DNA of 64,000 nucleotides. Source: Sulfuricella denitrificans skB26. Lineage in GTDB: Bacteria; Pseudomonadota; Gammaproteobacteria; Burkholderiales; Sulfuricellaceae. The position numbers were made by a program, and so were the translations under genes. Every line of letters starts with the position of its first letter. Position 1 is the stretch's first letter. This document shows positions 47,971 to 57,060 of this stretch, in pieces. Below the pieces are notes generated by a model, which did no database searches, had not been told where the DNA came from, and saw only the letters and a list, made by a program, of their open reading frames with translations. The stretch is taken from the NCBI RefSeq assembly GCF_000297055.2, contig NC_022357.1:310001-374000 (forward strand). The letters are read 5' to 3'.

Positions 47971-47992
47971 GGGCCAAGCGCTGGCTTGGCCC
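47971..47992. terminator. hairpin between convergent genes
   Basis: GGGCCAAGC / GCTTGGCCC, 9-bp perfect stem with 4-nt loop, 10 bp past the FKBP stop and before the end of cysG. No T-run. Confidence 0.55.
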
Positions 47993-48089
47993 ACGCAATC
48001 CCTAATCGTCGCTGGTTTGTACGAAGTCGGAACCGCCCTCTATCGGTTGCGGCTTGAACCAGGCAAGCTTGTCCTGCAGTTTCACCACT

Positions 48090-49433
48090 TCACCGACGAT
48101 GATCAGGGTGGGGGGGTTTCATGTGCGCATTGGCGGCAAGTTCGGGCAAGGTTGCCAATGTGCCGGTGACCACCTTTTGCTGGTAAGTGGTGCCTTGCTG
48201 CACGATGGCGGCTGGCGTGGTGATCGGCAGGCCGTGGGCAACCAGTTCCTCGCATAGCGTCGGCAGCCCCATCAACCCCATGTAGATGACGATAGTCTGG
48301 TTAGTCTTGGCGATGCCGGTGAGGTCGATGTTGACGCTGCCATCTTTCAGGTGCCCGGTGACGAACACGCAGGATTGCGCATAATCGCGGTGGGTCAGCG
48401 GAATGCCGGCATAGGATGAAACGCCGGTGGCGGCGGTGATGCCGGGGACGACCTGGAACGGGATGCCGTGAGCCGCCAGGGTCTCGATTTCCTCACCGCC
48501 ACGACCAAACACGAATGGGTCGCCGCCTTTCAGTCGCACTACGCGTTTGCCTTCCTGGGCCAGCTTGACCAGCAGCTCGTTGATATTTTCCTGACGCATG
48601 GCATGGTCGGCGCGTTTTTTGCCGACATAGATGCGTTCGGCATCGCGTCGCACCAGTTCCAGTACTGCGGGGGAAACCAGGTTGTCGTAGACCACTACGT
48701 CGGCTTGCTGCATCAGTTGCAGGGCGCGGAAGGTGAGGAGGTCAGGGTTGCCAGGGCCGCCGCCGACCAGGTAGACCTCGCCACTTGGGGGGGTGGTATC
48801 GTTCACGTCGCTGGTCAGGGCTTTTTCCAGCAGGGCTCGGGCAGATTTATCCTTGCCCGCAAGCACCATGTCGGCCACCGGACCCTGCAATATTTTTTCC
48901 CAGAAAATGCGGCGCTTGGCTGGCTGGATGCGTTCTTTTACCTGATCGCGGAAGCTCGCCGCAAACTGCGCCAGGCGTCCGTAGGCGGCCGGGATGAAGG
49001 TTTCCAGTTTGGCGCGCATGACGCGTGCCAGCACCGGTGAAGTGCCGCCGCTGGAAATCGCGATGACCAGCGGTGAGCGGTCGATCACCGAGGGCATGAT
49101 GAAGGAACATAAGTCTGGGTTGTCCACCACGTTGACCGGAATACGCAGCTTTTTCGCGGCCACGGAAACCTGTTCGTTGGCAGCGCGGTCATTGGTGGCG
49201 GCGATCACCAGAATGGCTGCATCGAGGTGTTCGGGGCGGAATTTTTCTGCGATATGGGTAATTTTCCCCGTATCGGCCAGCTCTTTCAGGGTGTCGGTCA
49301 GTTCGGGTGAGACGATGGTGACGAGTCCGCCGGACTGCATCAGCATCCCCCCTTTGCGCGTTGCTACTTCGCCACCGCCGACGACCAGGCAAGGCTTGTT
49401 TTTGATGTCGAAAAATATCGGAAAGAAATCCAT
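48090..49433 (-). CDS. cysG: siroheme synthase CysG, C-terminus frameshifted
   Basis: 447 residues as read. N-terminal precorrin-2 dehydrogenase/ferrochelatase (VVGGGEVATRKGGML, SVIDRSPLVIAISSGG; about 1-200) and C-terminal uroporphyrinogen-III methyltransferase (VYLVGGGPGNPDLLTFRAL, VVRLKGGDPFVFGRGGEE; from about 215). Makes sirohaem for sulfite or nitrite reductases. The last residues read KPPHPDHRR, but deleting one C from the C7 run (G7 at 48110-48116) restores KPPTLIIVGEVVKL and extends the frame to TAG at 48002-48004, the normal family end (476 residues). Confidence 0.93.
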   Translation of the reverse strand: MDFFPIFFDIKNKPCLVVGGGEVATRKGGMLMQSGGLVTIVSPELTDTLKELADTGKITHIAEKFRPEHLDAAILVIAATNDRAANEQVSVAAKKLRIPVNVVDNPDLCSFIMPSVIDRSPLVIAISSGGTSPVLARVMRAKLETFIPAAYGRLAQFAASFRDQVKERIQPAKRRIFWEKILQGPVADMVLAGKDKSARALLEKALTSDVNDTTPPSGEVYLVGGGPGNPDLLTFRALQLMQQADVVVYDNLVSPAVLELVRRDAERIYVGKKRADHAMRQENINELLVKLAQEGKRVVRLKGGDPFVFGRGGEEIETLAAHGIPFQVVPGITAATGVSSYAGIPLTHRDYAQSCVFVTGHLKDGSVNIDLTGIAKTNQTIVIYMGLMGLPTLCEELVAHGLPITTPAAIVQQGTTYQQKVVTGTLATLPELAANAHMKPPHPDHRR

Positions 49434-49464
49434 ATCGTGATCCGTTAGTGATTAGGTAAGGCGG

Positions 49465-50139
49465 TTAGCTGGTGAGCTGGCCGTTTTGGGTGCTGAGTTT
49501 GTGTTCCACAGCGAAGACTGCTGCCTCAACGCGCGAAGTCAGGTTGAGTTTGGCAAGAATGTGGCGTACGTGCAACTTGACGGTATCGTGGCTGATGTCG
49601 AGTGCGCGGGCAATCACCTTGTTGCTTTCACCCAGCGCCAGATGGGTGAGGATTTCGCGCTCGCGCTGGGTCAGCGAATCGAGCATCGAAGCCGAAGAGC
49701 TGGCTGGCTGGTCGTTTTGCAGCAGCTTGACCAGCTTCATGGTCATCGCGGGGGCCACTACGGTTTCGCCGCGTGAGGCGCGCAGGATCGCATCCACTAC
49801 GTCGTCCGGTTCCATGTCCTTGAGCAGATAGCCGCGGGCACCGGCACGCAATACATTGGAGAGATCCTCCTCGGCGTTGCTGACTGTGAGCATCAGGGTG
49901 GGAGTAGTAAAACCCTCCTGGCGCAGCTGGCGGAACAGGGTCAGGCCGTCGAGCGGCGGCATGTGCAGATCCATCACCAGTACGTCGGGCTGCTGCTCGG
50001 TCAAGAGGCGGCGCACCTCGTCCGGATTGCCGGTGACGCCCACCACCTTGATGCTGCCGCGCTGCTCCAGGAGTTCGGCCAGACCCATGCGGAACAGGGT
50101 ATGGTCGTCGACCAGCATGACGCGAATCGGTTCACTCAC
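49465..50139 (-). CDS. NarL-type response regulator
   Basis: 224 residues. Receiver (VDDHTLFRMGL, Asp in VLVMDLHMPP, Lys in YLLKDM) and LuxR-type HTH (SLTQREREILTHLALG, NKVIARALDISHDTVKLHV). ATG overlaps the kinase stop by 4 bp. Closest in style to NarL/nitrate regulators. Confidence 0.92.
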   Translation of the reverse strand: MSEPIRVMLVDDHTLFRMGLAELLEQRGSIKVVGVTGNPDEVRRLLTEQQPDVLVMDLHMPPLDGLTLFRQLRQEGFTTPTLMLTVSNAEEDLSNVLRAGARGYLLKDMEPDDVVDAILRASRGETVVAPAMTMKLVKLLQNDQPASSSASMLDSLTQREREILTHLALGESNKVIARALDISHDTVKLHVRHILAKLNLTSRVEAAVFAVEHKLSTQNGQLTS

Positions 50140-51350
50140 AGGCTATCCTCCCGGTGTCCGGCGGAGACTGGGAAACTCAGGGTTACCCGGGTGCCTGCCT
50201 TGTCTCCCGGAGTGACGGTCACTTCGGCATTCAGGTGTTTGGCCCGTTCGCGCATGATGTTGAGACCGAGGTGCATGCCGCTGTCCGTGTTAACTTTGCC
50301 GGTGATGCCGATGCCGTTATCCTCGACGCTGATGACGTAACGGCTTTGCCTGATCTCGACCGCCAGGCTCACGTGGTTGGCGCGGGAGTGCTTGGATACG
50401 TTGTTCAGCGCTTCCCGCACGATATGGTAGACCTGGACCTCTTGGTCGGGGCTGAGGTTGATGTCGGGTGCGTGGTTGATGAAATCGATGGTGATGCCGG
50501 TCTTGTCGTAAAAATTGCCAACGATATCGTACAGTGCCGGCAGCAAGCCACGCGGGTCCATGCGGTTGCGAAACTGGGTGAGTAGCTCGCGCAATTCAGC
50601 ATAGGCGGAATCCAGCGCCTGACCGAGATCGTTGACGTATTTGTTGGAGCGCGCCTCGTCGCGGTTCGCCACGGCGTCGCGCAACAGCGGCAGGCGCATT
50701 TTCATGTAGGCCATAGTTTGGGCGAGCGAGTCATGCAGTTCGTTGGCTAACATCTGACGTTCGTTGGTCAGACTGATGCGCAGATTTTCCCGCGTCAACC
50801 TGGCGTTTTCCAGCGCCATGCCGAGGTGTTCGCTGATCGATTGAAATAGCAGCGATACGTCTTCCGGTACTGGGCTGTCGGTGGCCATGAACAGGTTGTA
50901 TACCCCCAGCATCTTGCCCTGATAGCGCAATGGTACCGCTACTACGCGCAGGCACTGCTTGCCGAAGTAGCCGTGGGCGGTGCGCTCTTCGCAAGCTTTC
51001 AGATCGGTGCTGTTGTGTGCGGTATGCGCGCGCGCGGCTTCGCCGCAGACGCCGCAATCGACCGGTATATAGCGCTCCTGTTCGAGCACTTCGGGAGGCA
51101 GCCCGAGCGCACCTACCAGACGCAGATAAAGGCCATCTGCAGTCAATACCCGCACTGCACCGGCGTCCGCGCCAGCGAGCTTGACCATGGTGCCGAGAAA
51201 GCGCTCCAGCAAAGAATCCAAATTATTGTCGCTGGACAGGCTGCTGGTGATTTCGGATAAAACTCGCAACGCCGGGATCTTGTAGGTTCCGTGGGCTGAG
51301 GTTTTAATTGCACTGGAGGGGGCGGCTTGAACGCCAACTTCCTGATTCAT
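50136..51350 (-). CDS. cytoplasmic GAF sensor histidine kinase (NarX-like)
   Basis: 404 residues, no membrane helix. GAF domain about 30-185 with four cysteines (two in VDCGVCGEAA, then DLKAC and GKQC) that could hold a cofactor, HisKA_3 with phospho-His in ANELHDSLAQT, and HATPase (REALNNVSKHS, DNGIGITG, LGLNIMRERA). The cysteine-bearing soluble sensor suggests an oxygen or redox input, as in NreB, but the spacing is different and this is inference. AGGAAATCC before ATG 51350. Confidence 0.88.
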   Translation of the reverse strand: MNQEVGVQAAPSSAIKTSAHGTYKIPALRVLSEITSSLSSDNNLDSLLERFLGTMVKLAGADAGAVRVLTADGLYLRLVGALGLPPEVLEQERYIPVDCGVCGEAARAHTAHNSTDLKACEERTAHGYFGKQCLRVVAVPLRYQGKMLGVYNLFMATDSPVPEDVSLLFQSISEHLGMALENARLTRENLRISLTNERQMLANELHDSLAQTMAYMKMRLPLLRDAVANRDEARSNKYVNDLGQALDSAYAELRELLTQFRNRMDPRGLLPALYDIVGNFYDKTGITIDFINHAPDINLSPDQEVQVYHIVREALNNVSKHSRANHVSLAVEIRQSRYVISVEDNGIGITGKVNTDSGMHLGLNIMRERAKHLNAEVTVTPGDKAGTRVTLSFPVSAGHREDSL

Positions 51351-51549
51351 TGGATTTCCTGAATAACGCACTGGCTGTCTTGCAACCGGGGGTCTATTGT
51401 AGCCAGCATTTGGACAAAAACAAATGCTAGTTAATTGTAGAGAGCACGGGCGTTTGGTGCAATGACTGCAGACTCGGAGAATGAATTCGGGAACAGATTT
51501 CGCGTCGCTTGGTTAGCGGCCAGGTCAAAGCTCAATATCCTGCCGCCTG

Positions 51550-51594
51550 CCCTGATTCCAACCTTCTTCCGGTGGGAGTCGGTTGGAATCAGGG
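51550..51594. terminator. 14-bp perfect hairpin downstream of chemoreceptor
   Basis: CCCTGATTCCAACC (51550-51563) and GGTTGGAATCAGGG (51581-51594) form a perfect stem 17 bp past the chemoreceptor stop. No T-run on either side. Confidence 0.5.
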
Positions 51595-51611
51595 TAGTTT
51601 GTTTTAATTCG

Positions 51612-53267
51612 CTAGATCTTGAAGCGGTTCACCGCGGCCCGCATGGTGTTTGCCAGTTCTTGCAGATTATCTGCTGCACTGGCGGTTTCGGCTGCGGCGG
51701 CGCTGTTCTCTTCGGTCATTTGCGCCACTTTTTCCACTTGGGCAGCAATATCGTTGCTGGCGCTGCTTTGTTCGGCCAGGGCCGATGAAATGTCATTGAC
51801 GACTCCGACTACCTGCTCTGCGCCGTCCTTGATCTGGACGATGGCTGAGCCGGCCTGGTTTGCCAGCGTTACTCCGCTACTGACCTGATCGACGGCGGAA
51901 CTCATGGTGGCGACCGCGCCTTTAGCACTGCTCTGAATCGTGCCGATCATCTGGGTGATTTCTTCCGTGGCCTTGGTAGTGCGTTCCGCCAGTTTGCGTA
52001 CCTCGTCGGCCACTACCGCAAAGCCCCGGCCCTGTTCGCCGGCGCGGGCGGCCTCGATTGCCGCGTTGAGGGCGAGCAGATTGGTCTGGTCGGCGACGTC
52101 CTTGATGACCTGAACGATGGAGGAAATCTGGTTGGAATGCTGCCCCAGTTCTTCGATGGCTTGGGCGGTGTGGCGCACGGTTTCGGCGATTTGGGACATT
52201 TCCGCGGCGGCCTTGTGGATGACTTCCCCACCCTCGGCGGAGAGCTTGCCCGATTTGCGGGAAATCTCCACGGCTTCATGAGCGCTGTCGGATACATGGT
52301 TGATGCTGACAGTCATTTGTTCGACGTTGGCCGCCATCGAGGCGGTCGCTTCGCTCTGGGATGAAGAACTGGTGGCAACCTGACCCGATGCGGCGGAAAG
52401 GGTTTGTGCCGCATCCGAGACCTTGGCGACGCTGTCGAGCACCTGGCCGAAAATCTGCTGCAATGTGGTCATGAGTTGGTTGAAAGACTTAGCCGTTTGC
52501 CCGACCTCATCCTCGGAGTTGACCGGGATGCGCTGGGTGAAGTCGCTGTTTTTCTCGACTTCGGAAATGGTAGCGCGCATCTGATTGAGCGGGCCGGCGA
52601 TCGAACGGATGATCCACCATGCCAGGAGTAGCCCGAGTAAGACTCCACCGATGATGGCACCGATCGAAATGGCGCGTGCCGTGCCATAACGGGTTTCAGC
52701 CAGGTGGAACTCTTCCCCGGCGACTCGTGTTTGCAGGTCGAACAGTGCCTGCTGGACCTCGCTCATTTCTTTTAAATTGGTGCGTGAGCCTACCAGGAAG
52801 CGGCTGGTGGTTTCGAGGGAGTAATTATTGTTTTTAAGGGCCTGCACTGTGGGCAGCACAGTTTCTTCGAGGAATGCCTTACGTTTTTGTGCGAAGCTTT
52901 CCGCTAGTTGTTTTTCTTCCGGGGTGAGAGAAGTCGCCATGTATTTCCCCCAGATTTTATTTATTTCGGCAATGTTGGATTCGATGCGTTTGATATGATC
53001 GGAAACCGGGTGGTCGTGCAGTTTGGCAATCTCCTGGTTGGGGTTGTGCTGAAGAGCGCGCAGGATCTGATCGATGTTGGAATTGAATAAGCTCCCTACC
53101 TTGGAGAGGTCGGCGAGAGGAATAGTGCGGTCTTTATAAACTGTCTCCAAGCTGGCAACCACATCCGAGGTCGCGCGCAGGCCGATCACTCCGATGGTGA
53201 TCATGAAAACGGTCATTATGCTAACCAGCAGAAAAAGGCGAGGAGCTACATTTATTTTGCTAAACAT
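51612..53267 (-). CDS. methyl-accepting chemotaxis protein
   Basis: 551 residues: TM1 about 11-30, four-helix-bundle sensor about 31-195, TM2 about 200-220 ([19 protein letters not shown]), HAMP, and a signalling domain with the hairpin tip [20 protein letters not shown] near residue 400. Ligand unknown. GGAG precedes the ATG. It stands alone without che genes. Confidence 0.93.
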   Translation of the reverse strand: MFSKINVAPRLFLLVSIMTVFMITIGVIGLRATSDVVASLETVYKDRTIPLADLSKVGSLFNSNIDQILRALQHNPNQEIAKLHDHPVSDHIKRIESNIAEINKIWGKYMATSLTPEEKQLAESFAQKRKAFLEETVLPTVQALKNNNYSLETTSRFLVGSRTNLKEMSEVQQALFDLQTRVAGEEFHLAETRYGTARAISIGAIIGGVLLGLLLAWWIIRSIAGPLNQMRATISEVEKNSDFTQRIPVNSEDEVGQTAKSFNQLMTTLQQIFGQVLDSVAKVSDAAQTLSAASGQVATSSSSQSEATASMAANVEQMTVSINHVSDSAHEAVEISRKSGKLSAEGGEVIHKAAAEMSQIAETVRHTAQAIEELGQHSNQISSIVQVIKDVADQTNLLALNAAIEAARAGEQGRGFAVVADEVRKLAERTTKATEEITQMIGTIQSSAKGAVATMSSAVDQVSSGVTLANQAGSAIVQIKDGAEQVVGVVNDISSALAEQSSASNDIAAQVEKVAQMTEENSAAAAETASAADNLQELANTMRAAVNRFKI

Positions 53268-53469
53268 TTATTGATCTCCGATGATGCGGGTTCGGGGTTT
53301 TGGTCCCGTTAGGTTGCTGGGTGTTGTTGAACTATCTGAATTGTACCCTCTGTTTATACAAAATGAGTATTTTGCCGATTAAGCTGGAAGTGTGGTGGAG
53401 AGGGTTTGTTAATTCACAATCGCTTGCATATACTTGTTGGCCGTTTCGGGCCAAATAAGCTGAGTCGAT

Positions 53470-54285
53470 ATGAACTGGAAATCTGCGGGTGCATTTGATG
53501 ACATTCTTTTTCACCAGGCTGAAGGCATTGCCAGGATTGCCATCAATCGTCCGGAGGTGCGCAACGCCTTTCGTCCCCAAACTGTCCGGGAGTTGATGGA
53601 TGCATTTCATCAGGCGCATATGGATTCATCTGTCGGTGCCATCATCCTTACCGGCGCGGGCGACCAGGCGTTTTGCTCCGGCGGTGACCAGAAAGTGCGC
53701 GGCGACGATGGCGGCTATCATGACGAGCAGGGCGTGCCTTATCTGAATGTGCTGGATTTGCAGCGCCAGATTCGCGGCCTGCCCAAGCCGGTGGTGGCGA
53801 TGGTGGCGGGCTACGCCATCGGCGGCGGCCATGTGCTGCATTTGATCTGCGATCTGACCATCGCGGCCGACAATGCCCGCTTCGGGCAGACCGGCCCACG
53901 CGTCGGCAGTTTCGATGCTGGCTTCGGCGCAGGCTTACTGGCGCGTACGGTCGGCATTAAAAAAGCCAAGGAGATCTGGTTTTTGTGTCGCCAGTACGAT
54001 GCCGAGGAGGCGTTGGCGATGGGTTTGATCAATGCCGTGGTGCCACTGGCCGAGTTGGAGAACGAAACGGTGAAGTGGTGCAAGGAAATGCTGCAACTCT
54101 CGCCCACTGCGCTGCGCGTGCTAAAGGCCTCGTTCAATGCCGATACCGATGGTCTGGCAGGTATTCAGGAATTGGCCGGCAATGCCACAGCGCTCTATTA
54201 TATGACGCCGGAAGGACAGGAAGGCCGCAATGCCTGGTTGGAAAAGCGGGCCCCCGATTTCGGCAAGTTCCCGCGCCGGCCGTAG
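53470..54285 (+). CDS. menB: 1,4-dihydroxy-2-naphthoyl-CoA synthase
   Basis: 271 residues of the crotonase family with MenB-specific motifs [16 protein letters not shown], the bicarbonate/aspartate segment VGSFDAGFG and the C-terminal [13 protein letters not shown]. Closes the naphthoate ring in menaquinone synthesis. First gene of the men operon; menA follows after 19 bp. Confidence 0.95.
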   Translation: MNWKSAGAFDDILFHQAEGIARIAINRPEVRNAFRPQTVRELMDAFHQAHMDSSVGAIILTGAGDQAFCSGGDQKVRGDDGGYHDEQGVPYLNVLDLQRQIRGLPKPVVAMVAGYAIGGGHVLHLICDLTIAADNARFGQTGPRVGSFDAGFGAGLLARTVGIKKAKEIWFLCRQYDAEEALAMGLINAVVPLAELENETVKWCKEMLQLSPTALRVLKASFNADTDGLAGIQELAGNATALYYMTPEGQEGRNAWLEKRAPDFGKFPRRP

Positions 54286-54304
54286 CATCATCAAGCGCTA
54301 TGAG

Positions 54305-55213
54305 ATGAGCAACTCAGTAACCAGCACTCAGCACTCGGCACTTCACGCCTGGTGGCTGGCGATCCGCCCCAAGACCTTGAGTGTTTCGCTGACGCCGGTG
54401 ATGGTCGGCAGCTGCATCGCCTATGCCGAGGCCGGCGTAATTGCCTGGCTGCCCCTACTGGTGGCGCTGCTGGCGGCGATGCTGATTCAGATCGGCACTA
54501 ACCTGCATAATGATGTCAGTGACTTTGAGCGTGGCGCGGATAACGCTGAACGCGTTGGCCCGGCCCGCGCTACCGCCTCCGGATGGCTCGCCCCTGTAGT
54601 CGTACGCCGCGCTGCTTTCGCCTGCTTCGGCCTGGCTGTGCTGCTGGGGATTTACCTGGTCTGGCATGGCGGCTGGCCGATCCTGCTGCTCGGGCTTTGT
54701 TCCGTTGCCGCCGGCTGGGCTTATACCGGCGGGCCTCGCCCGATTGCCTACAGTGCTTTGGGTGAGCTATATGTCTGGCTGTTTTTTGGGCTCGGGGCGG
54801 TGATGGGCAGCTATTACCTGCAAACTCTGCGGCTGGACTGGGCGGCTTTCGTCGCCGCCTGTATGGTTGGCCTGTTTGCCGCTGCCGTCATTGCTGTCAA
54901 CAATTACCGCGATCTAGACAGTGACCGGAAGATCGGCAAAAACACCCTGGCAGTGCGAATCGGACGCGGTGCCAGTCAGGCAGAATATGCGCTGCTGCTG
55001 TTTACGCCCTACTTGTTGCTCCCGCTGTTGGTTTATTTGAGTCATTCCGGTTGGGGAGGCGTGCTGCCACTGTTGTCGCTGCCCCTCGCATTTTCATTGC
55101 AGCAGCGATTCCGGCATGAGCGGCCAGGGCCAGTGTTCAACCGCATCCTGGCGCAGACTGCGCAACTACAACTGATTTTTGGGTTTCTGCTAAGTATCGG
55201 ATTGCTGTTATGA
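54305..55213 (+). CDS. menA: 1,4-dihydroxy-2-naphthoate polyprenyltransferase
   Basis: 302 residues, UbiA-fold, about eight helices. Substrate motifs NLHNDVSDFERGAD near residue 65 and NNYRDLDSDRKIGK near residue 200. Attaches the isoprenoid tail to make demethylmenaquinone. ATG 54305 chosen over a longer frame; the 5' end contains CAGCACT direct repeats. The next gene overlaps by 4 bp. Confidence 0.93.
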   Translation: MSNSVTSTQHSALHAWWLAIRPKTLSVSLTPVMVGSCIAYAEAGVIAWLPLLVALLAAMLIQIGTNLHNDVSDFERGADNAERVGPARATASGWLAPVVVRRAAFACFGLAVLLGIYLVWHGGWPILLLGLCSVAAGWAYTGGPRPIAYSALGELYVWLFFGLGAVMGSYYLQTLRLDWAAFVAACMVGLFAAAVIAVNNYRDLDSDRKIGKNTLAVRIGRGASQAEYALLLFTPYLLLPLLVYLSHSGWGGVLPLLSLPLAFSLQQRFRHERPGPVFNRILAQTAQLQLIFGFLLSIGLLL

Positions 55214-55719
55214 CTAGACTGGCTTATTTGCTTACTCTGATTTTTTACCTGATGGCCGGGACATCTGCTGCCGCCGAAATGGAGCTCATGCCTTCCGCCG
55301 CCCCGGTGTTTGCCGCCACTCTGGCCGATTTCGACGGTAAGCCGGTGCCGCTGGTGGAACTGAAGGGCAAGCTGGTGGTATTGAATTTCTGGGCGACCTG
55401 GTGCGGGCCTTGCCGCACGGAGATACCGCACTTGATCGAGGCCCAGGAAAAGTATGGTCCACGCGGCATTGTTTTCATGGGCGCAGCGGTTGAGGATAAT
55501 GCCGATTCGGTGCGTGATTTTGGCAAGGCCTATGGCATCAACTATCCCGTATTAATGGCCGGCAAAGAGAAAGGTATTGCCCTGTTGCGTGCCCTTGGCA
55601 ACAAGATCGCAGGACTGCCCTTTACTATCGTGCTCGATCGCCAGGGCAACATCGTTGCTGCCAAGCGCGGAATCATGACACCAGCCCTCCTGCAGAAGAC
55701 GCTCGATCCTCTCCTGTAG
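55210..55719 (+). CDS. TlpA-like periplasmic thioredoxin
   Basis: 169 residues. Signal peptide ending TSAAA, thioredoxin fold with active site WATWCGPCRTE near residue 68. It sits inside the men operon (ATGA overlap with menA, 1-bp overlap with menC). Could keep haem or copper-site cysteines reduced for the cytochromes or NosZ; this is inferred from position. Confidence 0.88.
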   Translation: MTRLAYLLTLIFYLMAGTSAAAEMELMPSAAPVFAATLADFDGKPVPLVELKGKLVVLNFWATWCGPCRTEIPHLIEAQEKYGPRGIVFMGAAVEDNADSVRDFGKAYGINYPVLMAGKEKGIALLRALGNKIAGLPFTIVLDRQGNIVAAKRGIMTPALLQKTLDPLL

Positions 55720-56804
55720 TGCGCCTTACCCACTGCACTTTCGCCCCTTATCGTTTGCCTTTGCGCCAGTTGTGGGTCAGTGCGCGTGGTGGATTCGTCG
55801 TGCGCGAAGGCTGGTTGGTCAGGCTGGAGACCGACGCGGGACTGACCGGCTACGGTGATTGCGCCCCGCTTCCACAGGCTGGCACAGAGAGCATGGACAG
55901 TGCCGTAGCTTGCCTGTCAGATTGGGCTACGACTCTACCCGGGCTGCCGCTGGAGGTGGCGCTCGGCAGGATAACCGCTGGCGCCGCCGGAGCTCCTGCG
56001 GCCTGCTGCGGTCTGGAAACGGCGTTGCTCGACTTGTTGGCGCAGCAAGCCGGGCTTCCTCTGGCGCGCTGGCTTAATTCACATTCATCCGCCGCCGTCA
56101 AAGTTAATGCCGTGATCGGTGGTCTGGATAGCCAGATAGTTGAGCGCGCATTGGCCGCGGTGGCCGAAGGCTATTCAGTGCTCAAGCTGAAGGTAGGGCT
56201 GGCGGCAGGGCATGAAGAAATCCCTTTGCTGCATAATCTGGTGAGTTGCCTGCCGGCGGGCGTTTCCTTGCGGCTGGATGCGAACTGTGCGTGGAATGAG
56301 GGGCAGGCGGAAGTTTTTCTCAGTGCATTGACCGGTCTGCCGGTGGAATCGGTCGAGGATCCCTTGGTCAACCCGGATATGGCGGGGTGGCTGCGTTTAC
56401 AGGCTAAAGTTCCTTTCCCGCTGGCAGCGGATGAATCCTTGCGGATCATGGGTGTGGATGCGGCGTTTAATCAGCCTCCGGTATGGCGTGTGGTATTGAA
56501 GCCAATGGTGCTGGGTGGGCTGGTGTCTGCGCTGGCGCTGGCGCAGCGGGCGCGTGAGGCGGGTGTGGAATGCGTGGTAACGACCACGGTGGACAGTGCG
56601 GTAGGGGTGTCTGCAGCCCTGCACTTGGCGGCTGCCGTGGCGAACAATCTGGCACATGGATTGGCCACTTCAGCCTGGCTGGAGAGTGATGTGGTAAATC
56701 CGCCGCGGCCAACAAGCGGGGTGTTGCGGCTTGGAGATAGCCCAGGGCTGGGATGCGTTCCCAGCAAAGAATTCGAACATTCTGTGAAAATATTTATTGG
56801 TTGA
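55719..56804 (+). CDS. menC: o-succinylbenzoate synthase-type enolase
   Basis: 361 residues of the enolase superfamily: KxK acid/base in LKLKVG near residue 153, metal ligands in RLDANCAW, VEDPLV and ADESLR, and the second lysine in VVLKPM near 260. MenC dehydrates SHCHC to o-succinylbenzoate; the superfamily also contains muconate cycloisomerases and dipeptide epimerases, but the men neighbours decide. GTG start shares a base with the previous TAG. The stop codon overlaps an FNR-type box. Confidence 0.85.
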   Translation: MRLTHCTFAPYRLPLRQLWVSARGGFVVREGWLVRLETDAGLTGYGDCAPLPQAGTESMDSAVACLSDWATTLPGLPLEVALGRITAGAAGAPAACCGLETALLDLLAQQAGLPLARWLNSHSSAAVKVNAVIGGLDSQIVERALAAVAEGYSVLKLKVGLAAGHEEIPLLHNLVSCLPAGVSLRLDANCAWNEGQAEVFLSALTGLPVESVEDPLVNPDMAGWLRLQAKVPFPLAADESLRIMGVDAAFNQPPVWRVVLKPMVLGGLVSALALAQRAREAGVECVVTTTVDSAVGVSAALHLAAAVANNLAHGLATSAWLESDVVNPPRPTSGVLRLGDSPGLGCVPSKEFEHSVKIFIG

Positions 56805-56814
56805 TCTAGATCAT
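56801..56814 (+). promoter_or_regulatory. FNR/DNR-type box 1 upstream of nosZ
   Basis: TTGATCTAGATCAT matches TTGAT-N4-ATCAA at 9 of 10 positions, overlaps the menC stop and lies about 250 bp before nosZ. A TATATT follows at 56831. Confidence 0.65.
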
Positions 56815-56926
56815 GAGTTGATGGTGGTGTTATATTACACACCTCACGGATATTGATATCCTGAATGTCGGAGCGCTTAAATAGTGCTGAAAACATGGGA
56901 GTAGGGGTAGATAAACCATGGTTAAC

Positions 56927-56940
56927 TTGATCTAGGTCAA
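56927..56940 (+). promoter_or_regulatory. FNR/DNR-type box 2 upstream of nosZ
   Basis: TTGATCTAGGTCAA matches the FNR/DNR consensus (TTGAT-N4-RTCAA), centred at 56933.5, about 125 bp before the nosZ ATG. A weak -10 (TAACAAT, 56962-56968) would put it near -41.5. Confidence 0.75.
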
Positions 56941-57060
56941 AGATTTAAGATGTGCTATACATAACAATATGTGTGTCAAATCGCACACCTTGGATTTTTG
57001 TTAGCGTAGGTCAGGGCGGGTTTTTCCTTAAATACGGTTTTTAATAAATAGGAGACGTTT

